From Streptococcus oralis (GTDB lineage Bacteria > Bacillota > Bacilli > Lactobacillales > Streptococcaceae), in the NCBI RefSeq assembly GCF_019334565.1, contig NZ_CP079724.1:889001-953000 (forward strand): DNA of 64,000 bases, written 5' to 3'. A model generated the notes under the pieces. It worked only from the letters and a program-made list of their open reading frames with translations. It did no database searches and was not told the DNA's origin. The position numbers and the translations under genes are program-made. Shown piece by piece: positions 38,069 through 48,755 of the stretch (its first letter is position 1; the number at the start of each line of letters is the position of its first letter).

Positions 38069-39197
38069 TAAATATTCAGCCATTTTAGGAAACACAGTTG
38101 GTTTTCATGATATGTCAACGTTAACAGAACACCGTCCGGTGGCTAGCTTGCCTTTCGGTGGGAAATACCGTTTGATTGACTTCCCCCTTTCCAGTCTTGC
38201 AAATGCAGGTGTTCGTAGTATCTTTGGTATTTTCCAACAAGATAATATCAGCTCAGTTTTCGACCATATCCGTTCAGGTCGTGAGTGGGGCTTGTCAACC
38301 CTTCTAAGTCACTACTATCTAGGAATTTACAATACTCGTGTTGAAAGCAGTACAGTTGGAAAAGAGTATTACCAACAGCTTCTCACCTACTTGAGACGTT
38401 CGGGTTCAAACCAAACCGTTTCGATTAACTGCGATGTGCTGGTGAATATTGACTTGAATCAAGTCTTCCACCTACACAATACAACAAATGGTCCGATCAC
38501 AGTTGTATATAAGAAACTTCCAAAGAAAGACATTTCAGATGTGAATGCTATCTTGGAAATCGATGAAACTGACCATGTTCGTTCGCACAAACTCCTTGAT
38601 AATAAATCTACAGATGAACTCTTCAACATGTCTACAGATATCTTTGTTGTGGACACTCCTTGGTTGATTGAACGACTTGAAGAGGAGGCTCAGAAAGAAT
38701 ATCCTGAAAAGTTGCGCTATGTTCTCCGCGATTTAGCTGTAAAAGAAGGTGCTTTTGCTTACGAATACACAGGTTACTTAGCAAACATTCATTCTGTTCA
38801 GTCTTATTATCAAGCAAATATTGATATGCTTGAATCTAAAAAGTTCTACTCACTTTTCTCACCAAATCAAAAGATTTATACCAAAGTTAAGAATGAAGAA
38901 CCAACCTACTATGCGAATACTTCAAAAGTAAGTACTTCTCAATTTGCTTCTGGTAGTATCATTGAGGGTGAGGTAGTTCAGTCAGTCCTATCTCGTAACA
39001 TTTATGTTCACAAGGATAGTGTGGTGAAGGACAGCATTTTATTCCCTCGTGTTGTGATTGGTCAAGGTGCCCGAGTTGAATATGCTATCTTGGACAAGGG
39101 CGTTGAAGTTGCGGACGGTGTTGTCATTCGAGGAACGGCAGAACATCCAGTTGTAGTTAAGAAGGGTGAAACAGTAACAGAGGACATTTATTCATGA
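38058..39197 (+). CDS. glgD: ADP-glucose pyrophosphorylase regulatory subunit GlgD
   Basis: A 379-aa GlgC homologue. It aligns over its length but lacks the catalytic loop: the position of GGQGTRL reads [17 protein letters not shown], so it is expected to be non-catalytic and to modulate GlgC (known for the Firmicutes GlgCD pair). [18 protein letters not shown] and the C-terminal beta-helix are kept. Start ATG 38058 lies within the end of glgC and the stop overlaps glgA by 4 bp, so translation is coupled on both sides. Confidence 0.95.
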   Translation: MKIDKYSAILGNTVGFHDMSTLTEHRPVASLPFGGKYRLIDFPLSSLANAGVRSIFGIFQQDNISSVFDHIRSGREWGLSTLLSHYYLGIYNTRVESSTVGKEYYQQLLTYLRRSGSNQTVSINCDVLVNIDLNQVFHLHNTTNGPITVVYKKLPKKDISDVNAILEIDETDHVRSHKLLDNKSTDELFNMSTDIFVVDTPWLIERLEEEAQKEYPEKLRYVLRDLAVKEGAFAYEYTGYLANIHSVQSYYQANIDMLESKKFYSLFSPNQKIYTKVKNEEPTYYANTSKVSTSQFASGSIIEGEVVQSVLSRNIYVHKDSVVKDSILFPRVVIGQGARVEYAILDKGVEVADGVVIRGTAEHPVVVKKGETVTEDIYS

Positions 39198-40627
39198 AAA
39201 TTTTATTTGTAGCGGCAGAAGGAGCACCCTTTTCAAAAACAGGTGGTTTGGGCGATGTCATTGGCGCACTTCCCAAATCACTTGTAAAAGCGGGGCACGA
39301 AGTTGCAGTTTTCTTGCCTTATTATGATATGGTAGAAGCTAAGTTCGGTGACCAGATAGAGGATGTTCTCCACTTTGAAGTTAGTGTGGGATGGCGTAGA
39401 CAGTACTGTGGTATTAAAAAAACGGTCTTGAATGGGGTTACCTTCTACTTCATTGATAATCAGTATTATTTCTTCCGTGGTCATGTCTACGGTGATTTTG
39501 ACGACGGTGAACGCTTTGCTTTTTTCCAACTGGCTGCTCTTGAAGCCATGGAACGCATCGGCTTTATCCCTGACCTTCTCCATGTCCACGACTACCACAC
39601 AGCCATGATTCCCTTCTTGTTAAAAGAAAAGTACCATTGGATTCAGGCATATCAAGGAATCAGAACCGTTTTAACTATTCATAATTTGGAATTCCAAGGT
39701 CAATTTTCTGAAGGAATGCTGTGGGATTTGTTCGGTGTTGGCTTTGAACGCTATGCTGATGGCACCCTTCGCTGGAATGATTGTCTCAACTGGATGAAAG
39801 CTGGTATTCTCTATGCAGATCGTGTCTCAACCGTTTCTCCTAGCTATGCGCATGAGATTATGACCAGTCAGTTCGGTTGCGGTTTGGACCAGATTCTTCG
39901 CATGGAGTCAGGTAAGATTTCAGGGATTGTCAATGGTATTGATGCAGATCTTTATAATCCTCAAACAGACCCACTTTTAGACTATCATTTTGATAAGGAA
40001 GATTTATCTGGAAAAGCACAAAACAAAGCAAAATTGCAAGAGAGAGTGGGGTTGCCAGTGCGAGCAGATGTTCCTCTAGTTGGGATTGTCTCTCGATTGA
40101 CGCGCCAAAAAGGTTTTGATGTCGTTGTAGAAAGCTTGCATCGTTTCTTACAGGAGGACGTTCAAATAGTCCTTTTAGGAACAGGTGACCCGGCTTTTGA
40201 ACATTCCTTCTCTTGGTTTGCACAAGTCTATCCAGACAAGTTATCAGCAAATATCACTTTTGATGTCAAACTTGCTCAAGAAATCTACGCAGCTTGTGAT
40301 CTCTTCCTCATGCCGAGTCGTTTTGAACCATGTGGTTTGTCTCAAATGATGGCGATGCGTTATGGAACTCTACCATTGGTTCATGAAGTTGGTGGCTTGC
40401 GTGATACGGTTCAATCCTTCAATCCGATAGAAGGAACTGGAACTGGATTTAGCTTTGATAATTTAACACCTTACTGGCTTAACTGGAGTTTCCAAACAGC
40501 CTTGGATGTTTATAAGAACCAGCCAGACGTTTGGAGAAATCTACAAAAACAAGCTATGGAATGTGATTTCTCATGGGATACAGCTTGTAAGTCTTATCTT
40601 GACTTGTACCATAGTTTAGTCAACTAA
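39194..40627 (+). CDS. glgA: Glycogen synthase GlgA (GT5)
   Basis: A 477-aa ADP-glucose-dependent glycogen synthase. The N-terminal GT5 domain has [20 protein letters not shown] (ADP-glucose binding KTGGL at about 15-19) and the [12 protein letters not shown] segment; the C-terminal half has [13 protein letters not shown] and [32 protein letters not shown]. It is the last gene of the operon and is followed 5 nt later by a strong terminator. Confidence 0.97.
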   Translation: MKILFVAAEGAPFSKTGGLGDVIGALPKSLVKAGHEVAVFLPYYDMVEAKFGDQIEDVLHFEVSVGWRRQYCGIKKTVLNGVTFYFIDNQYYFFRGHVYGDFDDGERFAFFQLAALEAMERIGFIPDLLHVHDYHTAMIPFLLKEKYHWIQAYQGIRTVLTIHNLEFQGQFSEGMLWDLFGVGFERYADGTLRWNDCLNWMKAGILYADRVSTVSPSYAHEIMTSQFGCGLDQILRMESGKISGIVNGIDADLYNPQTDPLLDYHFDKEDLSGKAQNKAKLQERVGLPVRADVPLVGIVSRLTRQKGFDVVVESLHRFLQEDVQIVLLGTGDPAFEHSFSWFAQVYPDKLSANITFDVKLAQEIYAACDLFLMPSRFEPCGLSQMMAMRYGTLPLVHEVGGLRDTVQSFNPIEGTGTGFSFDNLTPYWLNWSFQTALDVYKNQPDVWRNLQKQAMECDFSWDTACKSYLDLYHSLVN

Positions 40628-40632
40628 TAGAT

Positions 40633-40663
40633 AAAATCGTATGATTCTTTCATACGATTTTTG
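40633..40663 (+). terminator. Terminator of the glg operon
   Basis: The perfect 11-bp stem AAAATCGTATG / CATACGATTTT with a 7-nt loop, followed by T residues. Confidence 0.9.
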
Positions 40664-40685
40664 GGCTGTTTAGAAAGGAAAGCTT

Positions 40686-41330
40686 ATGTCTCAAGAAAAA
40701 GGCTTGTGTGTCATGGACATTGACGGCACCCTGATAGCAGAAGAGGTGATTGATCTTTTAGGAAAAGAAGCAGGTTGTGAAGAAGAAATATCGCAGGTTA
40801 CAAGCCAGGCAATGCGAGGTGAATTGGACTTTGAAACAAGTTTACGAGCGAGGGTAGCTTTGTTAAAAAGCCTTCCGGTTTCGGTCTTTGATACTGTCAT
40901 CAAATCCATTCATCTGTCCAAGAATGCCCAAGAATTTATCTCCATACTTCAAAAGAAGGGCATTCTAGTCGGTCTAGTGTCTGGTGGATTTACACCAATA
41001 GTTGAGAGATTAGCAGAATCCCTTGGTATCTCCTATTTCTCCGCCAACCAGTTGGAAGTCAAAGACGGATTTTTAACAGGTAAATTAGTTGGTGAAATTG
41101 TGACAGGTCAAGTAAAACAAGATACTCTTGAGAAATGGAAAAAAGAACTGAAACTTCCCAAAGAAAGAACGATTGCCATCGGTGATGGTGCCAATGACCT
41201 CTTGATGTTAAAGTCAGCAGGACGTGGTATTGCATTTTGTGCCAAAGAGGTCGTAAAAACAGAGATAGCTTGTCATGTAGATACGAGGGATTTTATGGAA
41301 GTTCTACCTTTGATTGATTTCTTAGAATGA
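40686..41330 (+). CDS. serB: HAD phosphatase, phosphoserine phosphatase-like (SerB)
   Basis: A 214-aa HAD-superfamily hydrolase. Motif I is VMDIDGTLI (nucleophile Asp about residue 11), motif II LVSGGFTPIVERLA (about 98), and motif III/IV IAIGDGANDLLMLKSAGRGIAF (about 160-181). This matches the SerB group, which makes serine from phosphoserine, though substrates within the group vary. It is followed 9 bp later by a glycerate kinase gene, so both may handle C3 acids linked to serine metabolism (inference). Confidence 0.85.
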   Translation: MSQEKGLCVMDIDGTLIAEEVIDLLGKEAGCEEEISQVTSQAMRGELDFETSLRARVALLKSLPVSVFDTVIKSIHLSKNAQEFISILQKKGILVGLVSGGFTPIVERLAESLGISYFSANQLEVKDGFLTGKLVGEIVTGQVKQDTLEKWKKELKLPKERTIAIGDGANDLLMLKSAGRGIAFCAKEVVKTEIACHVDTRDFMEVLPLIDFLE

Positions 41331-41339
41331 GAGGGAACT

Positions 41340-42455
41340 ATGAAAATTGTAATTGCACCCGATTCTTTTAAAGAAAGTTTGACGGCAGAAGAGGTCGCTC
41401 AAGCTATAAAAAGGGGTTTTGAACAGTCAATAGCAGATGTAGAATGTCTGCTTTGCCCTGTAGGTGATGGTGGGGAAGGAACTGTAGATGCTATTCGCCA
41501 TTCTCTTGAACTAGAAGAAAAATGGTTCCAAGTGACAGGACCTTTTGGCCTAAAAGAAGCCATGCGCTACTTTTATAAAGATCAAATAGCGCTCTTTGAA
41601 GTTGCTGACTTGGTTGGTCTTGGAAAGATTCCGCGGGAGAAACGAAACCCTCTTCACATCCAAACCAGAGGTATCGGAGAGTTGATTCGCCATCTCATTG
41701 ATCTTGGAATGAAAGAAATCTATATCGGTGTAGGTGGTACGGCAAGTAATGATGGTGGAATTGGCATTGCAGCTGGTCTGGGTTATTGTTTTTATGATAA
41801 GAATGGAAAAGAATTACCAGCTTGCGGTCAGACTTTGCTTGAGTTCGAGTCAGTTTCAAATAGCAAGTTGTATAGGATACCTGAAGATGTGAAAATCCGC
41901 ATTTTAGCAGATGTCGTGAGCCCTCTATGTGGTCTTCAAGGGGCAACCTATACATTTGGAAAACAAAAGGGCTTGGATCCTGCTTTATTTGAGACGGTAG
42001 ATCTGGCTATACAGGAGTTCTATGAAAAATTCTCACCTTCCACCCTATCTCTTAAAGGAGCAGGAGCTGGTGGTGGCATTGCTGCTGGGCTCTGCGCCTT
42101 TGCTGAGGCCTGTATCGTATCTGGGATTGATACTTGCTTGGATTTGATTGACTTTGACAAGAAAGTTGCAGGTGTCGACCTGGTTATCGTTGGAGAAGGT
42201 AGACTGGACAGTCAAAGCCTTGCTGGGAAAGCGCCTATAGGCGTAGCAAAAAGAACCCCTAACGGAGTTCCAGTTATCGCTATTTGTGGTAGTCTTTCCG
42301 AGGATTTACCTTCCCTGCCATTCGAAAATATACAAGGAGCCTTTTCTATTTTAGAAAAAAGTGAACCTTTGGAAGACAGTCTGAAAAATGCAAGACTCTA
42401 TTTGGAGCACACATCTACTAATATTGGTCGTTTATTAAATATGAGAAATCATTAA
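41340..42455 (+). CDS. glxK: Glycerate kinase (GarK/GlxK family)
   Basis: A 371-aa glycerate 2-kinase family protein. Recognisable segments: [23 protein letters not shown] at the N-terminus, [27 protein letters not shown] (about 125-140), [12 protein letters not shown] and [19 protein letters not shown]. It produces phosphoglycerate from glycerate, entering glycolysis just before enolase, encoded nearby. It has an AGAGGGA ribosome site and is probably co-transcribed with the serB-like gene. The 3' end overlaps the convergent YueI-like gene by 4 bp. Confidence 0.92.
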   Translation: MKIVIAPDSFKESLTAEEVAQAIKRGFEQSIADVECLLCPVGDGGEGTVDAIRHSLELEEKWFQVTGPFGLKEAMRYFYKDQIALFEVADLVGLGKIPREKRNPLHIQTRGIGELIRHLIDLGMKEIYIGVGGTASNDGGIGIAAGLGYCFYDKNGKELPACGQTLLEFESVSNSKLYRIPEDVKIRILADVVSPLCGLQGATYTFGKQKGLDPALFETVDLAIQEFYEKFSPSTLSLKGAGAGGGIAAGLCAFAEACIVSGIDTCLDLIDFDKKVAGVDLVIVGEGRLDSQSLAGKAPIGVAKRTPNGVPVIAICGSLSEDLPSLPFENIQGAFSILEKSEPLEDSLKNARLYLEHTSTNIGRLLNMRNH

Positions 42456-42898
42456 CCAAACCATTTTTTCCAGATGGATTTTTTAGGTGGCTCTGCCTTT
42501 TTCTCTTCCCAGAGGCTTGAGAATGCAAGTCTAAGGTCCTTTTCGTCTACTTGAACAGGTTCATTTGTATGAATGACAAGACCGAAAGGAGAGGTGATAT
42601 GATCATCTGAAACAATAGTCGCCTGACAGTTGCTTTCCTTTGCTTGTTTTAAGTAAAAGACCTGTTTGTCAAACTCGATATTTGGTGAAATCTTCACAAA
42701 AAGTGCCTCTACCTTTTCTTGAAACCCCTCTAAAATAGAGAAAAATCCATGTTCTAATTCAGGACTATTGGCAGTACTGATATCAGCGTAGCCAAGAACT
42801 CTTTCCTCGAAAGTCCCGAGATAGCGGCGTTGTTCGTCAGGGTTTAATTTCGGCCCACCATGAGCTTTTTCTAGTAGTTGTTTTGATAAATCTGTCAT
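42452..42898 (-). CDS. YueI family protein (DUF1694)
   Basis: A 148-aa conserved Firmicutes protein beginning [30 protein letters not shown]; the N-terminal pattern (G.P...PDEQR.YLGTF.ERV) is that of YueI/DUF1694. The predicted fold binds no obvious ligand and the function is unknown. It is divergent from eno, sharing the 160-bp region with its promoter, and convergent with the glycerate kinase gene. Confidence 0.82.
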   Translation of the reverse strand: MTDLSKQLLEKAHGGPKLNPDEQRRYLGTFEERVLGYADISTANSPELEHGFFSILEGFQEKVEALFVKISPNIEFDKQVFYLKQAKESNCQATIVSDDHITSPFGLVIHTNEPVQVDEKDLRLAFSSLWEEKKAEPPKKSIWKKWFG

Positions 42899-42938
42899 AA
42901 AAACAGTATATCACAAAAATCGTAAGAAAACAGACAAA

Positions 42939-43023
42939 AGAAAGCGATTACTTTATAAAGTTAAGGAAAATTTGCACAAAGATAACGTTTTTTCTTGAAA
43001 AACGCTTATTTTTAAGGTATCAT
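42939..43023 (+). promoter_or_regulatory. eno promoter with upstream cre-like site
   Basis: TTGAAA (42995-43000) and TATCAT (43018-43023) are 17 bp apart. An AGAAAGCGATTACT at 42939-42952 matches the cre consensus at 12 of 14 positions about 45 bp upstream of the -35, a position where CcpA tends to activate. A second cre-like core, AACGCTTATT, lies in the spacer. Confidence 0.65.
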
Positions 43024-43057
43024 AGAGGTGTAAAAAATTTAACTCAAAGGAGAGTAA

Positions 43058-44470
<1,413 letters not shown>

Positions 44471-44540
44471 TGTTCAGGGAGCAAAAAGGGGGCAGTGTTT
44501 ATGGTATAATAGACAAAAACACTTGTATTAGGAAGAAATT

Positions 44541-45035
44541 ATGTCTAAAGAGATTGATATTGAGTATTACCACCAACTAGCACTGCAAAAGCAGAAGGAG
44601 CACCGCAAAGTGTTAGCTAATCTAAAGAAAAAACCTCCTAAAAACTTAGATAAGATTGCGCAGCAGATTCACCAAGAAGTCTTTGCTGAGATTGATTGTA
44701 CTGCCTGTGCTAACTGTTGCAAGACTTTGGGGCCCGACTTTAAAGAAGCAGATATTACCCGTATCGCTAAGTACTTTAAGATGAAATTACCAGCCTTTGA
44801 AGCAGAGTTTTTACAGGTAGATGAAGACGGGGATAAGGTTTTCAAATCCATGCCTTACCCCTTTCTAGGAGGAGACAATCTCTGCTCCATCTATGATGTT
44901 CGTCCCAAGGCCTGTCGTGAATTCCCCCATACAGATCGGAAAAAGATCCATCAAATCAACTATTTGACGATTAAGAATACCTTGACCTGCCCAGCAGCCT
45001 ATCTCTTTGTTGAGAAATTAAAAGATAAGTTATAG
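44541..45035 (+). CDS. YkgJ family cysteine cluster protein
   Basis: A 164-aa protein with the CxxCxxCC cluster at about residues 54-61 (CTACANCC) and further cysteines in CSIYDVRPKACREFPH and TCPAAY near the C-terminus, typical of the YkgJ/UPF0153 family, thought to bind zinc or an iron-sulfur cluster. Function is unknown. A TATAAT about 30 bp upstream and GGAAGAA before the ATG suggest its own promoter. No clear terminator is seen before the structured RNA element at 45111. Confidence 0.88.
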   Translation: MSKEIDIEYYHQLALQKQKEHRKVLANLKKKPPKNLDKIAQQIHQEVFAEIDCTACANCCKTLGPDFKEADITRIAKYFKMKLPAFEAEFLQVDEDGDKVFKSMPYPFLGGDNLCSIYDVRPKACREFPHTDRKKIHQINYLTIKNTLTCPAAYLFVEKLKDKL

Positions 45036-45110
45036 ATTTTACACCTTTAAATCTTGTACAAAAATTCTGGGGCGGAAGTATCTTATATCTGTTAGACTAT
45101 AGTTAGAATT

Positions 45111-45207
45111 GAACACGGCCTAAAAGCTGTGTGAAAAAGATGAAATTTTTTCGGAGCAGGAGCCCCTCCGTCAATTTTCCAATTTTCACTTTGCTTTTAA
45201 CGGTCTT
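45111..45207 (+). ncRNA. Structured RNA element, copy A (upstream of the AraC-type gene)
   Basis: A long interrupted stem-loop: GGCC (45117-45120) pairs with GGTC (45202-45205), AAAAGC (45122-45127) with GCTTTT (45193-45198), then a GTGAAAA / TTTTCAC helix and an apical CGGAG / CTCCG hairpin. It is clearly homologous to copy B at 61042-61137, with compensatory differences in the outer helix and a different but still paired apical hairpin. It ends 29 nt before the start codon at 45235, as copy B does before pdhC. It somewhat resembles the streptococcal asd RNA motif, but I cannot confirm that. Confidence 0.65.
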
Positions 45208-45234
45208 AGTATCTTTTGTGAGGTGAAAAAGAAT

Positions 45235-46071
45235 ATGATGCATCAATTCAATCGAACCATGGAATATCTGGAAAGTAAGTTGGACGCAGAAGTGGATTTG
45301 CAGAAATTCCAGCAGCTATCAGGCTATTCTTATGCTCTCTTTAGCAGGCTTTTTTCCATCCTAGCAGATATGACTTTAGCAGAATACTTACGCAATCGCA
45401 GGTTGTCAGAAGCTGTGACAGACTTGCGGGAAGGCTCTGAGAAAGTCATTGACATAGCACTGAAATACGGCTATGAGTCTGCGGATGCTTTTAGTGCGGC
45501 CTTTAAGAAATTCCATGGGGCAACTCCCTCAGAAGTTCGAAATGGAAAACCTTATCGGATCTTTCCTAGACTTCAATTATCCTTAAAGATTACAGGAGGA
45601 AAGAACATGGATATCAAGATTCAAAAGAAGCCTGCATTTACCGTTGCAGGTATCCTATTGGAAGCTATTGACAATAGCAAATGCCCGTCTGCTTGGGAGA
45701 ATCTCTATAACAATTACAGCTTGGAAAGCCTAGAGAGTCTAGGTAGTGGCCAATCCTTCGGCATCTGTTCGGATGTCAAAGAAGGAGAAATCATCAACTA
45801 TATGGCTGCTTATGATGTGACGGATAAAGCGAAAGCAGAAGAACTAGGTCTGTCCATCAAAGATGTCCCAGCCGCTGAATATGCTATCGTACCAGTCAAA
45901 GGTCCTATACCAGCTAGCATTCACAATGCTTGGAAATATGTCTTGGAGGTCTTTTTCCCTGAAACAGGCTATCGCCACTCAGGAGCACCAGACTTTGAAG
46001 TCTATACTGAAGGAGACATGTCGTCACCTGACTATCAAATGGAACTCTGGATACCAGTGATTAAGTACTAG
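45235..46071 (+). CDS. AraC family regulator with GyrI-like effector domain
   Basis: A 278-aa regulator. The N-terminal AraC/XylS DNA-binding domain (about 1-105) shows LQKFQQLSGYSYALFSRLF and the second helix-turn-helix VIDIALKYGYESADAFSAAFKKFHGATPSEVR. The C-terminal part (about 125-278) is a GyrI-like/AraC effector-binding domain ending in YQMELWIPVIK. Such proteins (Rob/SoxS-like, BmrR-like sensors) usually respond to small hydrophobic ligands. ATG 45235 is chosen with AGGTGA upstream; a GTG four codons earlier lies inside that Shine-Dalgarno. The mRNA leader carries structured element A. Confidence 0.9.
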   Translation: MMHQFNRTMEYLESKLDAEVDLQKFQQLSGYSYALFSRLFSILADMTLAEYLRNRRLSEAVTDLREGSEKVIDIALKYGYESADAFSAAFKKFHGATPSEVRNGKPYRIFPRLQLSLKITGGKNMDIKIQKKPAFTVAGILLEAIDNSKCPSAWENLYNNYSLESLESLGSGQSFGICSDVKEGEIINYMAAYDVTDKAKAEELGLSIKDVPAAEYAIVPVKGPIPASIHNAWKYVLEVFFPETGYRHSGAPDFEVYTEGDMSSPDYQMELWIPVIKY

Positions 46072-46105
46072 ATCATTTTCTGACATTTTATAAAGATGCA
46101 AATCG

Positions 46106-46139
46106 AACTCTGTAGAAGATAGCTTTTACAGAGTTTTTC
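46106..46139 (+). terminator. Terminator after the AraC-type gene
   Basis: AACTCTGTA / TACAGAGTT arms with additional inner pairing (AGAAG / CTTTT), followed by TTTTT. Confidence 0.85.
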
Positions 46140-46185
46140 TTTCTTTGATTGCACGAATTTATGAGAAGAACAATAAATTTGATTT

Positions 46186-46201
46186 TACTTAAATTTAAGT
46201 A
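46186..46201. promoter_or_regulatory. 16-bp perfect palindrome upstream of the glycosyltransferase gene
   Basis: TACTTAAATTTAAGTA is a perfect palindrome about 60 bp before ATG 46263. A TATACT lies downstream of it as a possible -10. It could be an operator; no regulator can be named. Confidence 0.4.
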
Positions 46202-46262
46202 TAAGGAATTTTTAAGCATTTACTTGTATACTTTTCCAATCATCAAAGAAAGAGGTGTAAAT

Positions 46263-47306
46263 ATGAACTATCTAGTTATCCCAGCTTACGAACCTGACTA
46301 CAATCTTATTAAATTGGTTGAAAAGATTCACAATAAGAGCGATTTTTACATCATCGTCATTGATGATGGAAGTTCGGCAGAATGCCAAGACATTTTTGCT
46401 CGAGCAGCGGATTTTGCGATAGTCCTTCGCCACCAGGTCAATCAAGGAAAAGGTCAAGCTCTGAAAACAGCCTTTGAGTACATTCAGTCTCTCAATAAGC
46501 CAGGGACTGTGGTTACAGCAGACGCAGATGGACAGCACAGGATCTGGGACATCTTTCGTAGCTTGACCAAATCAAATGAAAATCCTAATACACTTGTCCT
46601 TGGTGTCCGTGCCTTTACTGGCAAGGTTCCCTTGCGTAGTCGTTTTGGAAACAGCTTGACTCGTATCTTGTTTAAACTGCAGACAGGTGTCGCTGTATCC
46701 GACACACAGACAGGATTACGTGCCTTTTCAACGGATATGATCCCTTTTATGCTCAAGGTAGAAGGACAACGGTATGAATACGAGATGAACATGCTCCTCG
46801 AAGCAAGTCAAGTCTACCCAATCTTAGAAGTGCCGATTGAAACAGTCTATATCAACGACAATGAGGCTTCTCACTTCCGACCTATTCGAGATGGCTTGAT
46901 GATTTATAAGAATATTTTAAAGTTTGCGCTCTCGTCTTTTAGTAGTTTTATCGTAGATTATGTGGTCTACGCTTTCTCTATTCTATGCTTGAGCTTTATT
47001 CCGACTGGTTTGCGTGTTCTCCTCTCAAATGGTTTGGCACGTGTGACTAGCTCCATCTTTAACTTTTCTACCAACAAAAAATTGGTCTTTAAGAACAAGG
47101 CGAGCAGTTTTAAAACAGGATCAGGTTATTTTGGATTAGCAGTTGGTCTCTTTATCTTAGACACCATCCTGATTCGTCTCTTTAATTCAGGTTTTGGAGT
47201 CAATTTGCTGATTGCGAAGATTCTTGTCGGAATCATGCTCTTTATTCTCTCTTGGACAGTTCAAACTCGCTTTATTTTCAAAGAAAGGACTTGTAGCCCA
47301 TTATGA
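46263..47306 (+). CDS. GT2 glycosyltransferase fused to a GtrA-like membrane domain
   Basis: A 347-aa protein. ATG 46263 follows AGAGGTG; an upstream in-frame ATG (46149) would overlap the terminator region and palindrome. Residues 1-220 are a family 2 glycosyltransferase of the polyprenyl-phosphate glycosyl type (VIPAYEPD, VIDDGSSAECQ, TADADGQHRIWDI with the DxD metal motif, DTQTGLRAFS). Residues about 225-345 hold four transmembrane helices of the GtrA/DPMS type. It probably transfers a sugar to or from undecaprenyl phosphate at the membrane for surface glycan decoration. It overlaps the next gene by 4 bp (ATGA). Confidence 0.9.
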   Translation: MNYLVIPAYEPDYNLIKLVEKIHNKSDFYIIVIDDGSSAECQDIFARAADFAIVLRHQVNQGKGQALKTAFEYIQSLNKPGTVVTADADGQHRIWDIFRSLTKSNENPNTLVLGVRAFTGKVPLRSRFGNSLTRILFKLQTGVAVSDTQTGLRAFSTDMIPFMLKVEGQRYEYEMNMLLEASQVYPILEVPIETVYINDNEASHFRPIRDGLMIYKNILKFALSSFSSFIVDYVVYAFSILCLSFIPTGLRVLLSNGLARVTSSIFNFSTNKKLVFKNKASSFKTGSGYFGLAVGLFILDTILIRLFNSGFGVNLLIAKILVGIMLFILSWTVQTRFIFKERTCSPL

Positions 47307-48214
47307 AAGTTTTAAAGAAACCCTATCTATACGCCTCGGTCTTGGGCTTGCTCCTGACAAGCTCCTTTACCTATTCAATGTTGAAGACCTTTGTACTCGC
47401 TGAAACGATTTCCACTGTATCTAATACCGGCTCAACCTCTAACACCACAGCAGCAAGTCAGGCAGCAAAAAATGCCCAGGTGACGGATACTAGCTATTCA
47501 GATGGAAATATCAGTGTCACTCTCACTGAAAAGACTGTGGAAGAAACTCAGGTCTATGTGGCAGATATAACCCTCAGTTCATCGGACTATCTGAAAACAG
47601 CTCTAGCTCAAAACTCCTATGGAACCAACGTCATAGCTAAAACCTCTGTAACAGCCGCTGAAAACAATGCTATTCTAGCTGTCAATGGAGACTACTATGG
47701 TGCCAATAGCTCTGGTTATGTTATCCGTAATGGAGTTGTCTATCGGGACAGTGTCCGTGAAGATGCTAGTAACGGTGACCTTGCCATTTACAAGGACGGC
47801 TCCTTTAAAATCATCTACGAGGACCAAGTTTCAGCCGATCAGTTGGTTCAGGACGGTGTTGTCAATCTACTGGCATTTGGTCCATCTCTAGTTGAGAACG
47901 GAGAAATATCCGTTGATACCAATACAGAAGTCGGTCAGGCCATGTCATCGAATCCTCGTACAGCTATCGGGATTATCGATGAAAATCACTACATCATCAT
48001 CGTTTCGGATGGTCGTACCTCTGAAAGCAAGGGGTTGTCTCTTTACCAGATGGCAGAAGTGATGAAATCTTACGGAGTGAAGACGGCCTATAACCTTGAT
48101 GGTGGTGGATCCTCAACTCTCTACTTTAACGGTCAGGTAATCAATAAACCGACCACGGGTGGAAGCAAGATATCAGAAAGGGCGGTGAGTGATATTGTCT
48201 ACATCGGTTACTAA
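47303..48214 (+). CDS. Phosphodiester glycosidase family exoprotein (NAGPA/DUF2233)
   Basis: A 303-aa protein with an N-terminal hydrophobic segment (about residues 10-32) that could be a signal peptide or anchor, then a Ser/Thr/Asn-rich linker. The NAGPA domain (about 90-300) shows LAVNGDYYG, GVVYRDSV, NPRTAIGIIDENHYIIIVSDGR and the signature YNLDGGGSSTLYFNGQVINKP. Family members cleave or process phosphodiester-linked sugars and accompany surface polysaccharide genes. It is translationally coupled to the glycosyltransferase, so both probably act on the same surface glycan (inference). Confidence 0.87.
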   Translation: MKVLKKPYLYASVLGLLLTSSFTYSMLKTFVLAETISTVSNTGSTSNTTAASQAAKNAQVTDTSYSDGNISVTLTEKTVEETQVYVADITLSSSDYLKTALAQNSYGTNVIAKTSVTAAENNAILAVNGDYYGANSSGYVIRNGVVYRDSVREDASNGDLAIYKDGSFKIIYEDQVSADQLVQDGVVNLLAFGPSLVENGEISVDTNTEVGQAMSSNPRTAIGIIDENHYIIIVSDGRTSESKGLSLYQMAEVMKSYGVKTAYNLDGGGSSTLYFNGQVINKPTTGGSKISERAVSDIVYIGY

Positions 48215-48588
48215 AATCAAAAAACAAACGCCTCAAAAAGACACTCGTTAGCTATAGTCTTCTCACTATTTTCTTCTTTGCATTTAGCCGTATCTACGAA
48301 TCCCTTAGTTTTGGGGAGATCTCGCTTCATATGCACTATCTCTTTGCAGTCCCTCTAGTAGGGGGCATCGTTCTAGCATTATTGTTGAAAATCATGCCAA
48401 ACCTAGGACGAATCAGCCTAAACTTGTGGAACTCGGCAGTTGCAATTCTAACAGCTGGAATGCTTTTTCGAGGAATTGTCAATCTATCAGGTCGTTCAAC
48501 GACCCTAGATCAACCTTACTGGTATGTCGGCCTAGCCTTTGGTATTTTGGCTATCGCCTCGCTTTTCTTTCATAAGAAAAACAGTTAA
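48195..48588 (+). pseudogene. Membrane protein gene, probably broken by a +1 frameshift
   Basis: An 85-codon frame from ATG 48331 encodes a hydrophobic protein with about three membrane helices. The same frame stays open upstream to 48193 and encodes a plausible extra membrane helix (SYSLLTIFFFAFSRIYESLSFGEISLH), but has no start codon there. In the adjacent frame, a TTG at 48195 overlapping the end of the previous gene (ribosome-site-like GGTGAG upstream) runs to a TAG at 48249. Removing one base near 48246 would join both into one protein of about 130 aa. Either this is a recent frameshift, or only the short C-terminal product is made from 48331. Third gene of the glycosyltransferase cluster. 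Confidence 0.65.
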
Positions 48589-48605
48589 AAATTAGCTTAA
48601 AAATT

Positions 48606-48645
48606 GAAAACTGGTTGTTGAGAGAAACAGCCAGTTTTCTTGTTG
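48606..48645 (+). terminator. Terminator after the membrane protein gene
   Basis: A 14-bp stem, GAAAACTGGTTGTT / AACAGCCAGTTTTC (one GT pair), followed by TTG-rich sequence. It closes the glycosyltransferase cluster. Confidence 0.75.
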
Positions 48646-48755
48646 AAATTCATGACTATAGATCACAAATACCCATATTTTTTGTTTGGATTTTATGGGG
48701 CATGCGAATAGTTTTCTCGGTATAATAGTCCCATAGAAGATAAGGAGGCATGGAT

